NCBI RefSeq assembly: GCF_001431425.1
Contig: NZ_LDJG01000005.1
Coordinates: 124,001 to 188,000, forward strand
DNA from: Stenotrophomonas nitritireducens
Lineage (GTDB): Bacteria > Pseudomonadota > Gammaproteobacteria > Xanthomonadales > Xanthomonadaceae
Reading direction: 5' to 3'
Length of the DNA: 64,000 bases
A model generated the notes under the pieces. It worked only from the letters and a program-made list of their open reading frames with translations, did no database searches and had not been told where the DNA came from. Below, piece after piece: positions 1-9,902 of this stretch. Positions within the stretch are counted from its first letter, which is position 1. Each line of letters starts with the position of its first letter. A program made the position numbers and the translations under genes.

Positions 1-1293
<1,293 letters not shown>

Positions 1294-1384
1294 GTAGTGC
1301 TCGCGCCACCGGCAGGGAAAGATAGAGAACCTACTATTATACCAGCGCAGCATAACGCTTGCCGGGCGGTGGTTTCACGGCGCG

Positions 1385-1825
1385 TCAGGGTCTGAGCAGG
1401 AAGGTCACCGGTCCATCGTTGACCAGGCTGACGACCATATGGGCCCCGAAGCGGCCGGTTTCCACCCCTCCAGCCCGTTTTTCGCGGCAGATCGCCACCA
1501 ATCGGTTGAATAGCCGTTCAGCCTCGGCGGGTGCCGCCGCGCTGCTGAAGCTGGGACGCATGCCGGACCGGGTATCGGCGGCCAGGGTGAACTGGCTGAC
1601 CAGCAGAAGGCCGCCACCGGTATCGCTCAATGAACGATTCATCTTGCCGGCATCGTCGGCGAAAACACGATACCCGAGCAGGCGCTCGGCCATCCGCGCC
1701 AGCGCCGCCTCATCGTCGCCAGGCTCGACGCCGACCAGCGCCAGCAACCCGGGACCGATCTGCCCGACCACCTCCCCATCCACCGTGACCGATGCCTGGG
1801 CGACGCGCTGGATCAGGGAAAGCAT
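1385..1825 (-). CDS. dtd: D-aminoacyl-tRNA deacylase
   Basis: Dtd hydrolyses D-amino acids and glycine mischarged onto tRNA, a cytosolic proofreading step outside the synthetases. The 146-residue length is typical of the family. The two signature motifs are present: SQFTLAAD at residues 77-84, and the C-terminal motif NDGPVTF at 136-142, where most family members have NxGPVT. The ATG at 1825 gives the conserved start MLSLIQRV. An in-frame ATG 52 codons upstream would add a tail that the family does not have. It is transcribed toward rpoD and diverges from the acyltransferase gene. Confidence 0.95.
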   Translation of the reverse strand: MLSLIQRVAQASVTVDGEVVGQIGPGLLALVGVEPGDDEAALARMAERLLGYRVFADDAGKMNRSLSDTGGGLLLVSQFTLAADTRSGMRPSFSSAAAPAEAERLFNRLVAICREKRAGGVETGRFGAHMVVSLVNDGPVTFLLRP

Positions 1826-1958
1826 GGGTACTCCTTGGACGTTGGAAGGCCGCACCATATACCGCGCCGCGCCCGGACGGACCTGCACGGGTAAGGGATC
1901 GGCCCCACGGATCGCGGCGCCGCCAAGCCTGTTGCCGCGGCGTACTAAACTTGCACGG

Positions 1959-2879
1959 ATGAAACCGGAACGCGCCGCCAAGCTCTATCACCGCCTCGCC
2001 ACCCTGCTCACCGCCCTGCCCTGGTCGTGGCAACGGGCCCTGGCCGATGCCCTCGCCTGGCTGTGGGGACGGCTGGACGCCCGCGAAAGCAGGGTGACCC
2101 GCCGCAATCTTGAACTGGCCTATCCGGAGCTTCCCGCCGTACAGCGCGCGCGCCTGCACCAGGACGTACTGCGCACCACCGCCCGCCAGGCGCTGGAGAC
2201 CCTGTATCTGTGGACCCACGACCCGGCCACCAACCTGGAACGCCATCTGCGCGAGCGCCACGGGCAGGCGCTGTACGACGCGGCGCTGGCCGCGGGCAAG
2301 GGCGTGATCGTGGTCGCGCCGCATTACGGCAACTGGGAACTGCTGAACCAGTGGCTGGCCTCGCGCGGGCCGATCGCCATCGTCTACGCGCCCCCGGAAA
2401 ACCCGGTCGGCGACGCTTTCCTGCAGCTGGCGCGCGGCGGCGACAACGTGCGCCAGGTGCGCGCCGAAGGCCCGGCGGTGCGGCAGCTGTTCAAGGTGCT
2501 CAAGGACGGCGGCGCGGTCGGCATCCTGCCCGACCAGCAGCCGAAGAACGGCGACGGCGTGTTCGTTCCGTTCTTCGGCGTGCAGGCGCTGACCATGACC
2601 CTGGTCAACCGCCTGGCCGAACGCACCGGCGCCACCGTGCTCTACGCCTGGTGCGAGCGTACCGGCCCGGACATCGAGTTCGCCCTGCACGTGGAACCGG
2701 CGCCGGCGCAGATCGCCGACCCCGACCTGCAGGTCGCCGCCGGCACGCTGAGCGCCGGCATCGAGCGCATCGCCCGGCGCGATCCCGCGCAGTACCAGTG
2801 GACCTACAAGCGCTACACGCTGCGCCCGCCCGGCAGCGGCGAATGCGACCCCTATGCCACGGAACGCCACCCGCATTGA
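1959..2879 (+). CDS. lipid A biosynthesis lauroyl/myristoyl acyltransferase (LpxL/HtrB family)
   Basis: This inner-membrane enzyme transfers a secondary acyl chain from acyl-ACP to a lipid A precursor on the cytoplasmic face. The 306 residues match LpxL/LpxM size. The catalytic HX4(D/E) motif is seen as HYGNWE, with H122 and E127. An upstream NLELAYPE block (50-57) is also typical. A hydrophobic N-terminal stretch (about residues 12-38) is the likely anchor. The start codon is an ATG. Whether it is the lauroyl (LpxL) or the second (LpxM) acyltransferase cannot be decided from motifs. Lipopolysaccharide genes lie about 4 kb downstream. Confidence 0.9.
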   Translation: MKPERAAKLYHRLATLLTALPWSWQRALADALAWLWGRLDARESRVTRRNLELAYPELPAVQRARLHQDVLRTTARQALETLYLWTHDPATNLERHLRERHGQALYDAALAAGKGVIVVAPHYGNWELLNQWLASRGPIAIVYAPPENPVGDAFLQLARGGDNVRQVRAEGPAVRQLFKVLKDGGAVGILPDQQPKNGDGVFVPFFGVQALTMTLVNRLAERTGATVLYAWCERTGPDIEFALHVEPAPAQIADPDLQVAAGTLSAGIERIARRDPAQYQWTYKRYTLRPPGSGECDPYATERHPH

Positions 2880-2962
2880 GCGCGCATGCACACTGCCCCT
2901 GCAACACTGCGTCACCCCGGCGGTCGATTGAATCCGAGACCGCCGGCCTCATTAGGTTGCCG

Positions 2963-4087
2963 ATGAACGCCACGTCCTCCACTCCCGCTTCCTCCAGCTT
3001 CGGCGAGACCGCGGCGATCCGCTGCGAACGCGCCGCGGCCGAACTGCGCGCCGGGCGGCCGGTGGTGCTTACCGACGGCGACCGCCGCCTGGCCACGATG
3101 GCGCTGGACAGCGCCTCGCCGGCGGGCTTCGCCGCCTTCGCCCGGGCCGCGGACGAGCGCCACTACCTGTTCCTGACCACGCCGCGCGCGCGGACCCTGG
3201 GCATCGACACCGCCCACGGCATCCGCATCGCGCTGGCCGGGCAGGGCTTCGAGAGCCTGCCGGCGCTGGCCTACCTGCGCGACACGCCCTCGCCGGCCGG
3301 CATTCCCAGCGAAGGCGATGACCTCGATGCGGCCGCCGTCGAAGCAGCGCGCCTGGGCCTGCTGTTGCCGGCGCTGGTGTCGGCCACCCTGCATGCCGGC
3401 GCCACGCCGTTCGACGACTGCCTGCACCTGGCGCTTGACGACCTGCGCTGCGGCGCCGCCCAGGCCGGCCAGGACTACGAGCTGGTGACGCGTTCCCCGG
3501 TGCCGTTGCGCGATGTCGGCATGACCGAGTTCGCGGTGTTCCGCGGCGGCGTCGCGCAGCGCGACCAGGTAGCGGTGATCGTCGGCACGCCCGACCTGCA
3601 GGGCGTGGTGCCGGTACGCGTGCACTCCTCGTGCCTGACCGGCGACCTGTTCGGCTCGCTCAAGTGCGACTGCGGCGACCAGCTGCGGCGCGGCCTGCGC
3701 ACGCTCAAGGAACTGGGCGGCGGCATCCTGCTGTACCTGGACCAGGAAGGGCGCGGCACCGGCATCGCCGCCAAGATGCGCGCCTACGGCTACCAGCATG
3801 AAGGGCTGGACACCATCGACGCCGACGCGCAGCTGGGTTTCGGCGCCGACGAACGCCGCTACGGCAGCGCGATCGCCATGCTGCGCGGCCTGGGCGTGCA
3901 GCGCATCCAGCTGCTGACCAACAACCCCACCAAGGTGCAGCACCTGCGCAATGCCGGCATCGAAGTGCTGGGCAGCATCCCGGTGACCGGCGAGATCACC
4001 GCCGAGAACGAGCAGTACCTGCGCACCAAGGCCGCGCGCGCCGGCCACCACCTGGATGTCGATGCGCTGATCATGTCGGCGCAGTGA
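2963..4087 (+). CDS. ribA: GTP cyclohydrolase II with degenerate DHBP-synthase-like N-terminal domain
   Basis: The C-terminal half (about residues 175-374) is GTP cyclohydrolase II, the first step of riboflavin synthesis from GTP. The three zinc ligands are present in the usual spacing: C224, C235 and C237 in SSCLTGDLFGSLKCDCGD. GRGTGIA and NNPTK follow. The first 170 residues align by eye with the fold of RibB (3,4-dihydroxy-2-butanone 4-phosphate synthase): AELRAGRPVVLTDGD and TTPRARTLGI match RibB landmarks. The acidic active-site motif (DDEDRENEGD-like) is replaced by TDGDRRLATM, so RibB activity is not expected. The architecture equals RibBA with a dead first half. No FMN-riboswitch core is visible in the short upstream gap. 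Confidence 0.9.
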   Translation: MNATSSTPASSSFGETAAIRCERAAAELRAGRPVVLTDGDRRLATMALDSASPAGFAAFARAADERHYLFLTTPRARTLGIDTAHGIRIALAGQGFESLPALAYLRDTPSPAGIPSEGDDLDAAAVEAARLGLLLPALVSATLHAGATPFDDCLHLALDDLRCGAAQAGQDYELVTRSPVPLRDVGMTEFAVFRGGVAQRDQVAVIVGTPDLQGVVPVRVHSSCLTGDLFGSLKCDCGDQLRRGLRTLKELGGGILLYLDQEGRGTGIAAKMRAYGYQHEGLDTIDADAQLGFGADERRYGSAIAMLRGLGVQRIQLLTNNPTKVQHLRNAGIEVLGSIPVTGEITAENEQYLRTKAARAGHHLDVDALIMSAQ

Positions 4088-4142
4088 TCGCCGGCGCGCC
4101 GCGCTGATGACGGGACTCCCGGCGTGCCTGTATGGTCGCGCC

Positions 4143-4652
4143 ATGATCGAACCTCCCAGCCTTCCCGCCGCGCCGCCCGCCACCGGAAGCGACTGGCAGC
4201 CCCTGCCGCGCCGCGGCGCGCCTTTCGCCGCGATCGGCGCCGGGCTGGCGTCGATGTCCATCCTGCTGCTGGCAGGCGGCGCGTTGTCGCTGGTGCTGCG
4301 CAATCCATGGTGGCTGCCGACCGCGCTGATCGCCGCCGCCGTGGGCCTGCTGGGCGGTGCATGGATCGGTTGGCGCCGCCATCGCCGCACCTTCTGGCGA
4401 CTGGACGACCAGGCCCTGGGCGTACGCCGCGGCCATCTGTGGCTGAGCGAGAGCCATGTGCCGGTATCGCGCGTGCAGCACCTGGACCTGCGCCGCGGAC
4501 CGCTGCAGCGCGCCGCCAACCTGGCGACGCTGGTCGTGCACACCGCCGGTACGCGGATGAACACCGTCGCCATCGCCGGCCTCGCCCATGACGACGCCGA
4601 ACGCCTGCGCGACCGCCTCGCCCGCCAGCTCGACCACGACGACGCGCTGTGA
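4143..4652 (+). CDS. PH domain-containing membrane protein (YdbS-like)
   Basis: This is a 169-residue membrane protein with two hydrophobic segments (about residues 28-52 and 58-78) followed by a bacterial PH_2 (DUF304) domain, recognised by FWRLDDQALGVRRGHLWLSESHVPVSRVQHLDL. Such proteins pair with a larger multi-PH protein (YdbS/YdbT in Bacillus, linked there to envelope-antimicrobial resistance). The same pairing is seen here: its stop codon overlaps the GTG start of the next gene by 4 bases, so the two are translationally coupled. The biochemical role is unknown. Confidence 0.85.
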   Translation: MIEPPSLPAAPPATGSDWQPLPRRGAPFAAIGAGLASMSILLLAGGALSLVLRNPWWLPTALIAAAVGLLGGAWIGWRRHRRTFWRLDDQALGVRRGHLWLSESHVPVSRVQHLDLRRGPLQRAANLATLVVHTAGTRMNTVAIAGLAHDDAERLRDRLARQLDHDDAL

Positions 4653-6154
4653 ATCCTTCGCAGACGCCGGCAACCCCACTGGAGCAGCGCCTGCACCCGT
4701 GGTCGTGGCTGTTCGAACTGCAGCAGCAGCTGCGGCAGTTCCTGCTGCCGCTGGTGGCACTGCTGTTCTTCGGCAGCCGCCGCCAGGACAGCGAATGGCC
4801 GTTCCACCTGGTCACGCTGGCGGTGATCCTGGCCATGGCCGCCACCGCGCTGCTGCAGTACCTGACCTACCGTTACCGGATCGGCGAGGACGCGCTGACC
4901 GTGCGCAGCGGCATCCTCGAACGCACCCGCCGCGAGATCCCGTTCGCACGCATCCACAACGTGGTCGTCCACCAGAACCTGCTGCATCGCCTGTTCGGCG
5001 TGGCCGAGCTGCGGCTCGAGTCGGCCGCCGGCGACAAGCCCGAAGCGCAGATGCGCGTGCTGCGGCTGGAACAGGCGCTGGAGCTGGAGCGCCTGATCCG
5101 CCAGGGCGGCGGCCGCGCACCCGCTGCCGCGGAGGACCCGCAGGCCGCTCCCGGCTCCTTGCTTGAATTGCCGCTGCCGGAACTGGTGCGGCTGGGGCTG
5201 ATCTCCAACCGCGCGCTGGTAGTGGCTGCGGCCGCCATCGGCGCGCTCTGGCAGATGTTCCCGCGCGACGTCGCGGAAGATTTCGTCCGCGACCAGGGCC
5301 GGCAGGTGTTCGGCTATGCCAGCCAGCTGCAGCTGGACACCCTCCCCCTGGTCGGCACCATCGCCGCCCTTCTGCTGCTGGTCCTGCTGTCGATGTGGCT
5401 GATGTCCATCGCGTTGGCGATCGTGCAGTACCACGGCTTCCGGTTGAGCGAAGCCGAGCGCCGCCTCACTGTCGAGCGCGGCCTGCTCACCCGGCTGCGC
5501 AGCAGCGTCGCACGCCGCCGCATCCAGGCCTGGACCCTGCGCGAAGGCGTGCTGCACCGGCTGTTCCGGCGCCGCCAGCTGCGCGTGGACATCGCCGCCG
5601 GTGGCGGCCAGGAACAGGACGGACGCGCCTTGAAGGAACTGGCGCCACTGGCGACGCCCGACGCCTGCGACGAGCTGTTGCGGCATTTCCTGCCCGGGGT
5701 GCCATGGCCGCCTGCGCAATGGCAGGCGGTGTCGATGCGCGGCTGGTGGCGGCTGTGCCTGCCTGCACTGTTCGTCGTCAGTGCGGCGACCCTGCTGGGC
5801 TGCCGCGAATTCGGCGCATGGGGGCTGCTGCCCCTGCTGTGGCTGCCCTGGTCCGCGTTCAAGGCGCATCGCCGGGTCTCGCGCTTGGGCTACAGCATCG
5901 ATCCGCGACGGGTGGCGATACGCGGCGGCTGGTGGAGCCGCTGGTGGCGCGTGGCCGAACTGGACAAGCTGCAGGCCGTGCGCCTGGACCGCTCACCGCT
6001 GGACCACCATTTCGGCACCGCCACGCTCACCCTCGATACCGCCGGCGCTGCCGGTTCGCCAGCGCTGCGGCTGCGTTTCCTCGAGCAAGCGCGCGCCCGC
6101 GAACTGATGGACCAACTGGTCCGCGAGATGGCGCGACGCCGGCTGCGCTGGTAG
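4649..6154 (+). CDS. PH domain-containing membrane protein with three PH_2 repeats (YdbT-like)
   Basis: This 501-residue polytopic protein starts with GTG inside the overlapping GTGA junction with the preceding gene. Three PH_2 (DUF304) modules can be seen: one after YRYRIGEDALTVRSGILERTRREIPFARI (residues about 73-135), one after GFRLSEAERRLTVERGLLTRLRSSVARRRI (about 260-320), and one after YSIDPRRVAIRGGWWSRWWRVAELDKLQ (about 415-470). Paired hydrophobic helices precede each module. It is the larger partner of the YdbS-like protein and probably forms a membrane complex with it. The family has no established enzymatic function. Confidence 0.85.
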   Translation: MNPSQTPATPLEQRLHPWSWLFELQQQLRQFLLPLVALLFFGSRRQDSEWPFHLVTLAVILAMAATALLQYLTYRYRIGEDALTVRSGILERTRREIPFARIHNVVVHQNLLHRLFGVAELRLESAAGDKPEAQMRVLRLEQALELERLIRQGGGRAPAAAEDPQAAPGSLLELPLPELVRLGLISNRALVVAAAAIGALWQMFPRDVAEDFVRDQGRQVFGYASQLQLDTLPLVGTIAALLLLVLLSMWLMSIALAIVQYHGFRLSEAERRLTVERGLLTRLRSSVARRRIQAWTLREGVLHRLFRRRQLRVDIAAGGGQEQDGRALKELAPLATPDACDELLRHFLPGVPWPPAQWQAVSMRGWWRLCLPALFVVSAATLLGCREFGAWGLLPLLWLPWSAFKAHRRVSRLGYSIDPRRVAIRGGWWSRWWRVAELDKLQAVRLDRSPLDHHFGTATLTLDTAGAAGSPALRLRFLEQARARELMDQLVREMARRRLRW

Positions 6155-6156
6155 CA

Positions 6157-6195
6157 CGGTTGCAGCCGGTAGCGCCGGCTGCCGGCCGGCAACCG
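6157..6195. terminator. nested hairpin between convergent genes
   Basis: Outer arms CGGTTGC (6157-6163) and GCAACCG (6189-6195) pair, and an inner AGCCGG/CCGGCT stem (6164-6169 with 6175-6180) nests inside. It lies just after the PH-domain gene and before the end of the oppositely oriented glycerophosphotransferase gene, so it could serve both. There is no T-tract, so intrinsic termination is uncertain. Confidence 0.4.
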
Positions 6196-6242
6196 CATGG
6201 CGATGGCGATGATCCCGCGGCTGTGGACCAGGCGCCGTGCCC

Positions 6243-7298
6243 TCAACGCCGCGATGGCCCCCAATAGCCGAGATCGCGACGGATCTGCAGTCCACGCCAC
6301 GTCGCGCCCAGCGGCTTGCGCTTCAGCGTTCCCAGGCGGCCGGCGATGAAATCCTCGGTCGCGGCGATCACCCGTCCGGAGGAACGCCCGTCACGATAGG
6401 GATGGATGGAATCGGCATAGCGGACGATCTCCGCCACCAATGCCGGTTCCGGCGCCAGCGCGCGCGCGAGCATGTCGGGCAGCTGCTGCGGATCGTAGAA
6501 ATCGAGCATGTGCGGCTGCGGCACGCGGTTGCGGAAGGTCACCACCGGCTTGTGCTGGACGATGAACTCCGAAACGATCGACGACGTATCCGAAACCAGC
6601 ACGTCGGCGGCGCGCTGCGCGGCCATCACCTGCTCCGGCTCGATGAAGCAGGCATTGCCGCCAGCCAGCGCGCGATAGCGCCCGAACAGTTCCGGTGCGC
6701 ACTTGGGATGCAGGGTCAGCAGCCAATAGCGCTCGCCGCGGGCGATGTCGGCGGCGATGCCCTCGTACAGGTGCGGCGCCGCGCTCAGGCGTTCGGTGAA
6801 GGTGGAGCCGAACAGCACCACCGGCCGGCCGCCGGCCGGCGCGCGCAGGGCGGCGCTTTCCCCGCCATCGTCGCGGAACAGCGGATCGAGCTTCGGCCAG
6901 CCGGTTTCCTTCACCGCGAAATGGCCTTCGCGCGCCGCCAGCTCCTGGAACGGCCGCGTCGTCGCCGGCCCCTGCGTGCAGTACAGGTCGAACAGGCCAC
7001 GCACCCGGAAATGGCCGCGGGCGTCCTCGCGCTTCTGCACGTTGAAGCCATGGAACAGCTGCACTTTGGCCCCGGCGATGAACGGCGGCACCCAGTTGGC
7101 CGCGCTCAGCACCGCGCGCGGACGCATCGCCAGCGCCTGCTCCAGCCCGATCGACGCCACGCCCTCCAGGGTCGCCCCGGCCGCACCGCCGTGGAACCAG
7201 GCCGCGACTTCGTGGCCGTCCGCGTGCAACGTCCGCACCAGAGGCGCGAGAATAGGCAGCGCGTAGCGCTCCGTCGCAAACAGCAGGTATCCGGCCAT
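6243..7298 (-). CDS. CDP-glycerol glycerophosphotransferase-like protein (surface polysaccharide modification)
   Basis: This 351-residue protein has the GT-B-like fold of the CDP-glycerol:poly(glycerophosphate) glycerophosphotransferase family. Supporting motifs are LFHGFNVQKR (81-90), VLFGSTFTERL, a LHPKC segment, and the donor-binding block VLVSDTSSIVSEF, which matches the family's D(Y/T)SS pattern. In Gram-positives the family builds teichoic acids. Here the neighbours are LPS core and O-antigen ligase genes, so a role in decorating lipopolysaccharide or an exopolysaccharide is more likely. The ATG at 7298 is preferred because GGAGAGG lies 8 nt upstream. A second ATG at 7304 would overlap the start codon of the divergent gene. 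Confidence 0.75.
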   Translation of the reverse strand: MAGYLLFATERYALPILAPLVRTLHADGHEVAAWFHGGAAGATLEGVASIGLEQALAMRPRAVLSAANWVPPFIAGAKVQLFHGFNVQKREDARGHFRVRGLFDLYCTQGPATTRPFQELAAREGHFAVKETGWPKLDPLFRDDGGESAALRAPAGGRPVVLFGSTFTERLSAAPHLYEGIAADIARGERYWLLTLHPKCAPELFGRYRALAGGNACFIEPEQVMAAQRAADVLVSDTSSIVSEFIVQHKPVVTFRNRVPQPHMLDFYDPQQLPDMLARALAPEPALVAEIVRYADSIHPYRDGRSSGRVIAATEDFIAGRLGTLKRKPLGATWRGLQIRRDLGYWGPSRR

Positions 7299-7302
7299 CA
7301 CC

Positions 7303-8115
7303 ATGTCCTCTCCGACCGCTCCCACCGAACGGCCTCGCATCACGGCCTGCATTATCGCGTTCAACGAAGCCGCGCGCATCGGCGACTGCCTGGCGTCGCT
7401 GGCGTTCTGCGACGAGATCGTGGTGGTGGATTCGTATTCCAGCGACGCCACCGTGGCCATCGCGGAGGCCGCCGGCGCGCGCGTGCTGCAACGCGCATTC
7501 GACGGATTCCGCAGCCAGAAGGCCTATTGCGTCGAGCAGGCCAGCCACGACTGGGTGCTGTGCCTGGACGCCGACGAGCGGGTGAGCGCCGGACTGCGCG
7601 AGGCCATCGAACAGGCGCGCGACAGCGGATTTTCCGGTGTCGCCGGCTATCGCTTCGCACGCCTGTCCGAGTACTTCGGCCGGTTCCTGCGCCACGGCAA
7701 CGCCTACCCGGACCGCGTGCTGCGCCTGTTCGACCGGCGCCATGGCGGCTGGCGCGGCAAGCGCGAGATCCATGAAGCGGCCAGCGTCGACGGCGCGGTG
7801 CGCACGCTGCGTGGCGACCTGATCCACTACCCCTACCGCTCCTTCGAACAGCAGCTGGCCAAGACCCAGCGCTATGCGCGGATGATGGCCGAGCACGAGT
7901 TCGCCCGCGGCAAACGCGCCACCCTGGGCAAGCTGGTGCTGGCGCCGGCCTGGCGCTTCTGGCGCGGCTGGCTGCTGCGCGGCGGCTTCCGCGACGGCTG
8001 GCACGGCCTGGTCTATGCCTACGTGCGCGCCAACTACGTGCGGCAGAAAACCATCATGCTGTGGCTGCTGCAGAACGGCCAGGACGTGGCCGATCCGCCC
8101 GGCGATCAACCCTGA
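7303..8115 (+). CDS. family 2 glycosyltransferase, WaaE/KdtX-like (LPS inner core)
   Basis: This 270-residue GT-A glycosyltransferase opens with ITACIIAFNEAARIGDCLASL and carries the DxD motif as D89/D91 in LCLDADERVS. Sequence and length match the WaaE/KdtX group, which adds a beta-linked glucose to an LPS inner-core heptose in the cytosol. GGWRGKREIHEAA and LIHYPYRSFEQQLAK blocks are typical. The gene diverges from the glycerophosphotransferase with essentially no space between the start codons. Its 3' end overlaps the convergent O-antigen ligase gene by 10 bases. Confidence 0.85.
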   Translation: MSSPTAPTERPRITACIIAFNEAARIGDCLASLAFCDEIVVVDSYSSDATVAIAEAAGARVLQRAFDGFRSQKAYCVEQASHDWVLCLDADERVSAGLREAIEQARDSGFSGVAGYRFARLSEYFGRFLRHGNAYPDRVLRLFDRRHGGWRGKREIHEAASVDGAVRTLRGDLIHYPYRSFEQQLAKTQRYARMMAEHEFARGKRATLGKLVLAPAWRFWRGWLLRGGFRDGWHGLVYAYVRANYVRQKTIMLWLLQNGQDVADPPGDQP

Positions 8116-9410
8116 GCGGCACGCGGCCGGGAACCACCGGCCGCCGTGACCAGCGACAGGCCGGCCAGCATGCCGACCAGCGTGGCGTAGGTGCTCACGG
8201 TTATCTGGTGGGCGAACATCGACTGGGTCATGCCGCAAAGGATATAGGCGACCACCACCATCACCCCGGCCGCGGCGGGACCACGGAATCCACTTTCGCC
8301 GCTGCGGCGATGCAGGTGGATGAAGATCCAAAGCGGCAGGCCATAGATGCACAGCAACAGCAGCAGGCCCGGGACTCCCTGGGTCGCGCCCCATTCGGCG
8401 ACGTCGTTGTGCGCATGCCCCAGATGGCAACGCGCCTCCATCGCTTCCGCCTGGCGGCAGTCCGGCAGGCGCTGCATGGCGGCGTCGAAATTGCCGATGC
8501 CCATGCCCACCCACGGATGTTCGAGGAAGGTATCCCAGGCCACCTGCAGCCGCTCCAGGCGCGCGCCAGCGGACGAATCCACGTCACCGGCCTCGATGCG
8601 CTGCACATCGCTGTGCAGCTCGCTCAGGCGGGTACGTTCGCGCAGCTGCGGGACCGCCAGCACCAGCGTGGCCGCGACCAGCACCAGTCCGGCCAGCGAG
8701 GCAAGCCGGAGACGCCCGCTGCCCCGGCGTATCGACAGGGCCATCGCGACCAGCAACGCAAGCAGGGCCGGCCATACGCCGCGGCTGCCGCTGAGCAGGA
8801 TCACTCCGCCACCGGCCGCCATGCCCAGGACAATCCAGCCCCAGCGCTCGGGAGGCCGGCAGAACACCAGCAGGACCATGAACACCACGGTGATGTCGGC
8901 CAGCACGATGGAATTGGTCCAGGCCTGGGCCCGCGGCCAGCCATGGGCGACCTGGTAACCGGCGATGGCCAGCGTTGCGAACAGGCCGAACAGCACGCCC
9001 CACCACAGCGCCTCCAGCCGCGGGCGGAATGCGCATACCCAGAGCAGTACCCAGGGCATGGCCAGGAACCGGGTGCGATAACCCTCATCCCTGAACACAT
9101 CGGCGAAATACCACGACGACAACAGCGCCGAGGCCAGCCCGGCCACGGTCAGGGCCAACAGCAGGCATCCGATGACACCGGTGCATGTGCGTGCGCGCCA
9201 CAGGCGGGAGAAGCCCCAGATACTGGTAACCAGCAGCACCAGGGTAAAGGGCAGCACATTGAATGGCGTGGCGACCATCGCCGCCGGCAGCAGGAACAAC
9301 CCTGCCGATGCCAGCGTGCCCAATGCGTCCTTCCGCTCGAGAGCAGCGGTCGCGGTATAAGTCAGATTGCGTGCCATCCCTGCAACTCTGGAGCCGAAGC
9401 CATGAATCAT
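8106..9410 (-). CDS. O-antigen ligase family protein (WaaL-like)
   Basis: This is a 434-residue polytopic inner-membrane protein with about ten to twelve hydrophobic helices. A large periplasmic loop (about residues 255-345) contains GMGIGNFDAAM and the HAHND motif (332-336), the histidine-bearing signature of O-antigen ligases. GSR at 208-210 ends an earlier helix, as in WaaL. The role is transfer of undecaprenyl-linked O-polysaccharide (or another glycan) to lipid A-core in the periplasm. WaaL relatives also ligate glycans to proteins, so specificity is inferred only from the adjacent LPS genes. An alternative start lies at 9377 (MARNL). Neither start has a well-spaced ribosome binding site. 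Confidence 0.82.
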   Translation of the reverse strand: MIHGFGSRVAGMARNLTYTATAALERKDALGTLASAGLFLLPAAMVATPFNVLPFTLVLLVTSIWGFSRLWRARTCTGVIGCLLLALTVAGLASALLSSWYFADVFRDEGYRTRFLAMPWVLLWVCAFRPRLEALWWGVLFGLFATLAIAGYQVAHGWPRAQAWTNSIVLADITVVFMVLLVFCRPPERWGWIVLGMAAGGGVILLSGSRGVWPALLALLVAMALSIRRGSGRLRLASLAGLVLVAATLVLAVPQLRERTRLSELHSDVQRIEAGDVDSSAGARLERLQVAWDTFLEHPWVGMGIGNFDAAMQRLPDCRQAEAMEARCHLGHAHNDVAEWGATQGVPGLLLLLCIYGLPLWIFIHLHRRSGESGFRGPAAAGVMVVVAYILCGMTQSMFAHQITVSTYATLVGMLAGLSLVTAAGGSRPRAAQG

Positions 9411-9902
9411 TCCCTACCAGCCAGGCCCAGGACGCAGGAACACGATTCCCGGGCTCGCGGACGCGTCCGCCATACGCGGCAGCCGGCGGACGATACCACG
9501 CCGATCTGATTTCCCTATCGGCCGCGTTCCCTCGGCCATTTTTCCTTCGTATCCCGGCAGCCGGCGGCGCCGGCCCGCATCGGTGCTGCCACCTGGTCGA
9601 CGACGGCCACGGTGCACCCGCCTCGACAACCTCCTTGCCGGCAGCAAGCACGGCGCCGCGCAGCCGCGGCAACGGCTTCGAATGGATGCGGCGCGACGTG
9701 GCCTTCCCGCGGGTGGAACTGGGCCGCCCCCCAATCCGCCGATCCTTGCCGGGCGGGCCCTCTTCATCGGCAGCTGGAGCGTGGCTTCACCCGACCAGCA
9801 GGCGTGTTCGCATGGATCACGCTTGTGCCGGGACATCCAGGCGGATGCGCCGGCCCGGCAAGGGACTCCACTCGGCTCGCGCGCGACCTGGCCGGATTCC
9901 CG
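9411..9902. other. intergenic stretch with no supported gene
   Basis: Open frames on both strands in these 492 bases have arginine/proline/alanine-rich translations without recognisable domains and look like chance frames of GC-rich DNA. No tRNA, repeat or convincing terminator was seen. It presumably contains the promoter of the O-antigen ligase gene. Confidence 0.5.

Noticed and set aside
2880-2962. FMN riboswitch before the GTP cyclohydrolase gene
   Set aside because: The gap is only 83 bp and shows none of the conserved RFN-element segments.
9414-9836. Minus-strand frame of 140 codons
   Set aside because: Arg/Pro/Gly-rich translation with no motif, signal peptide or ribosome binding site.
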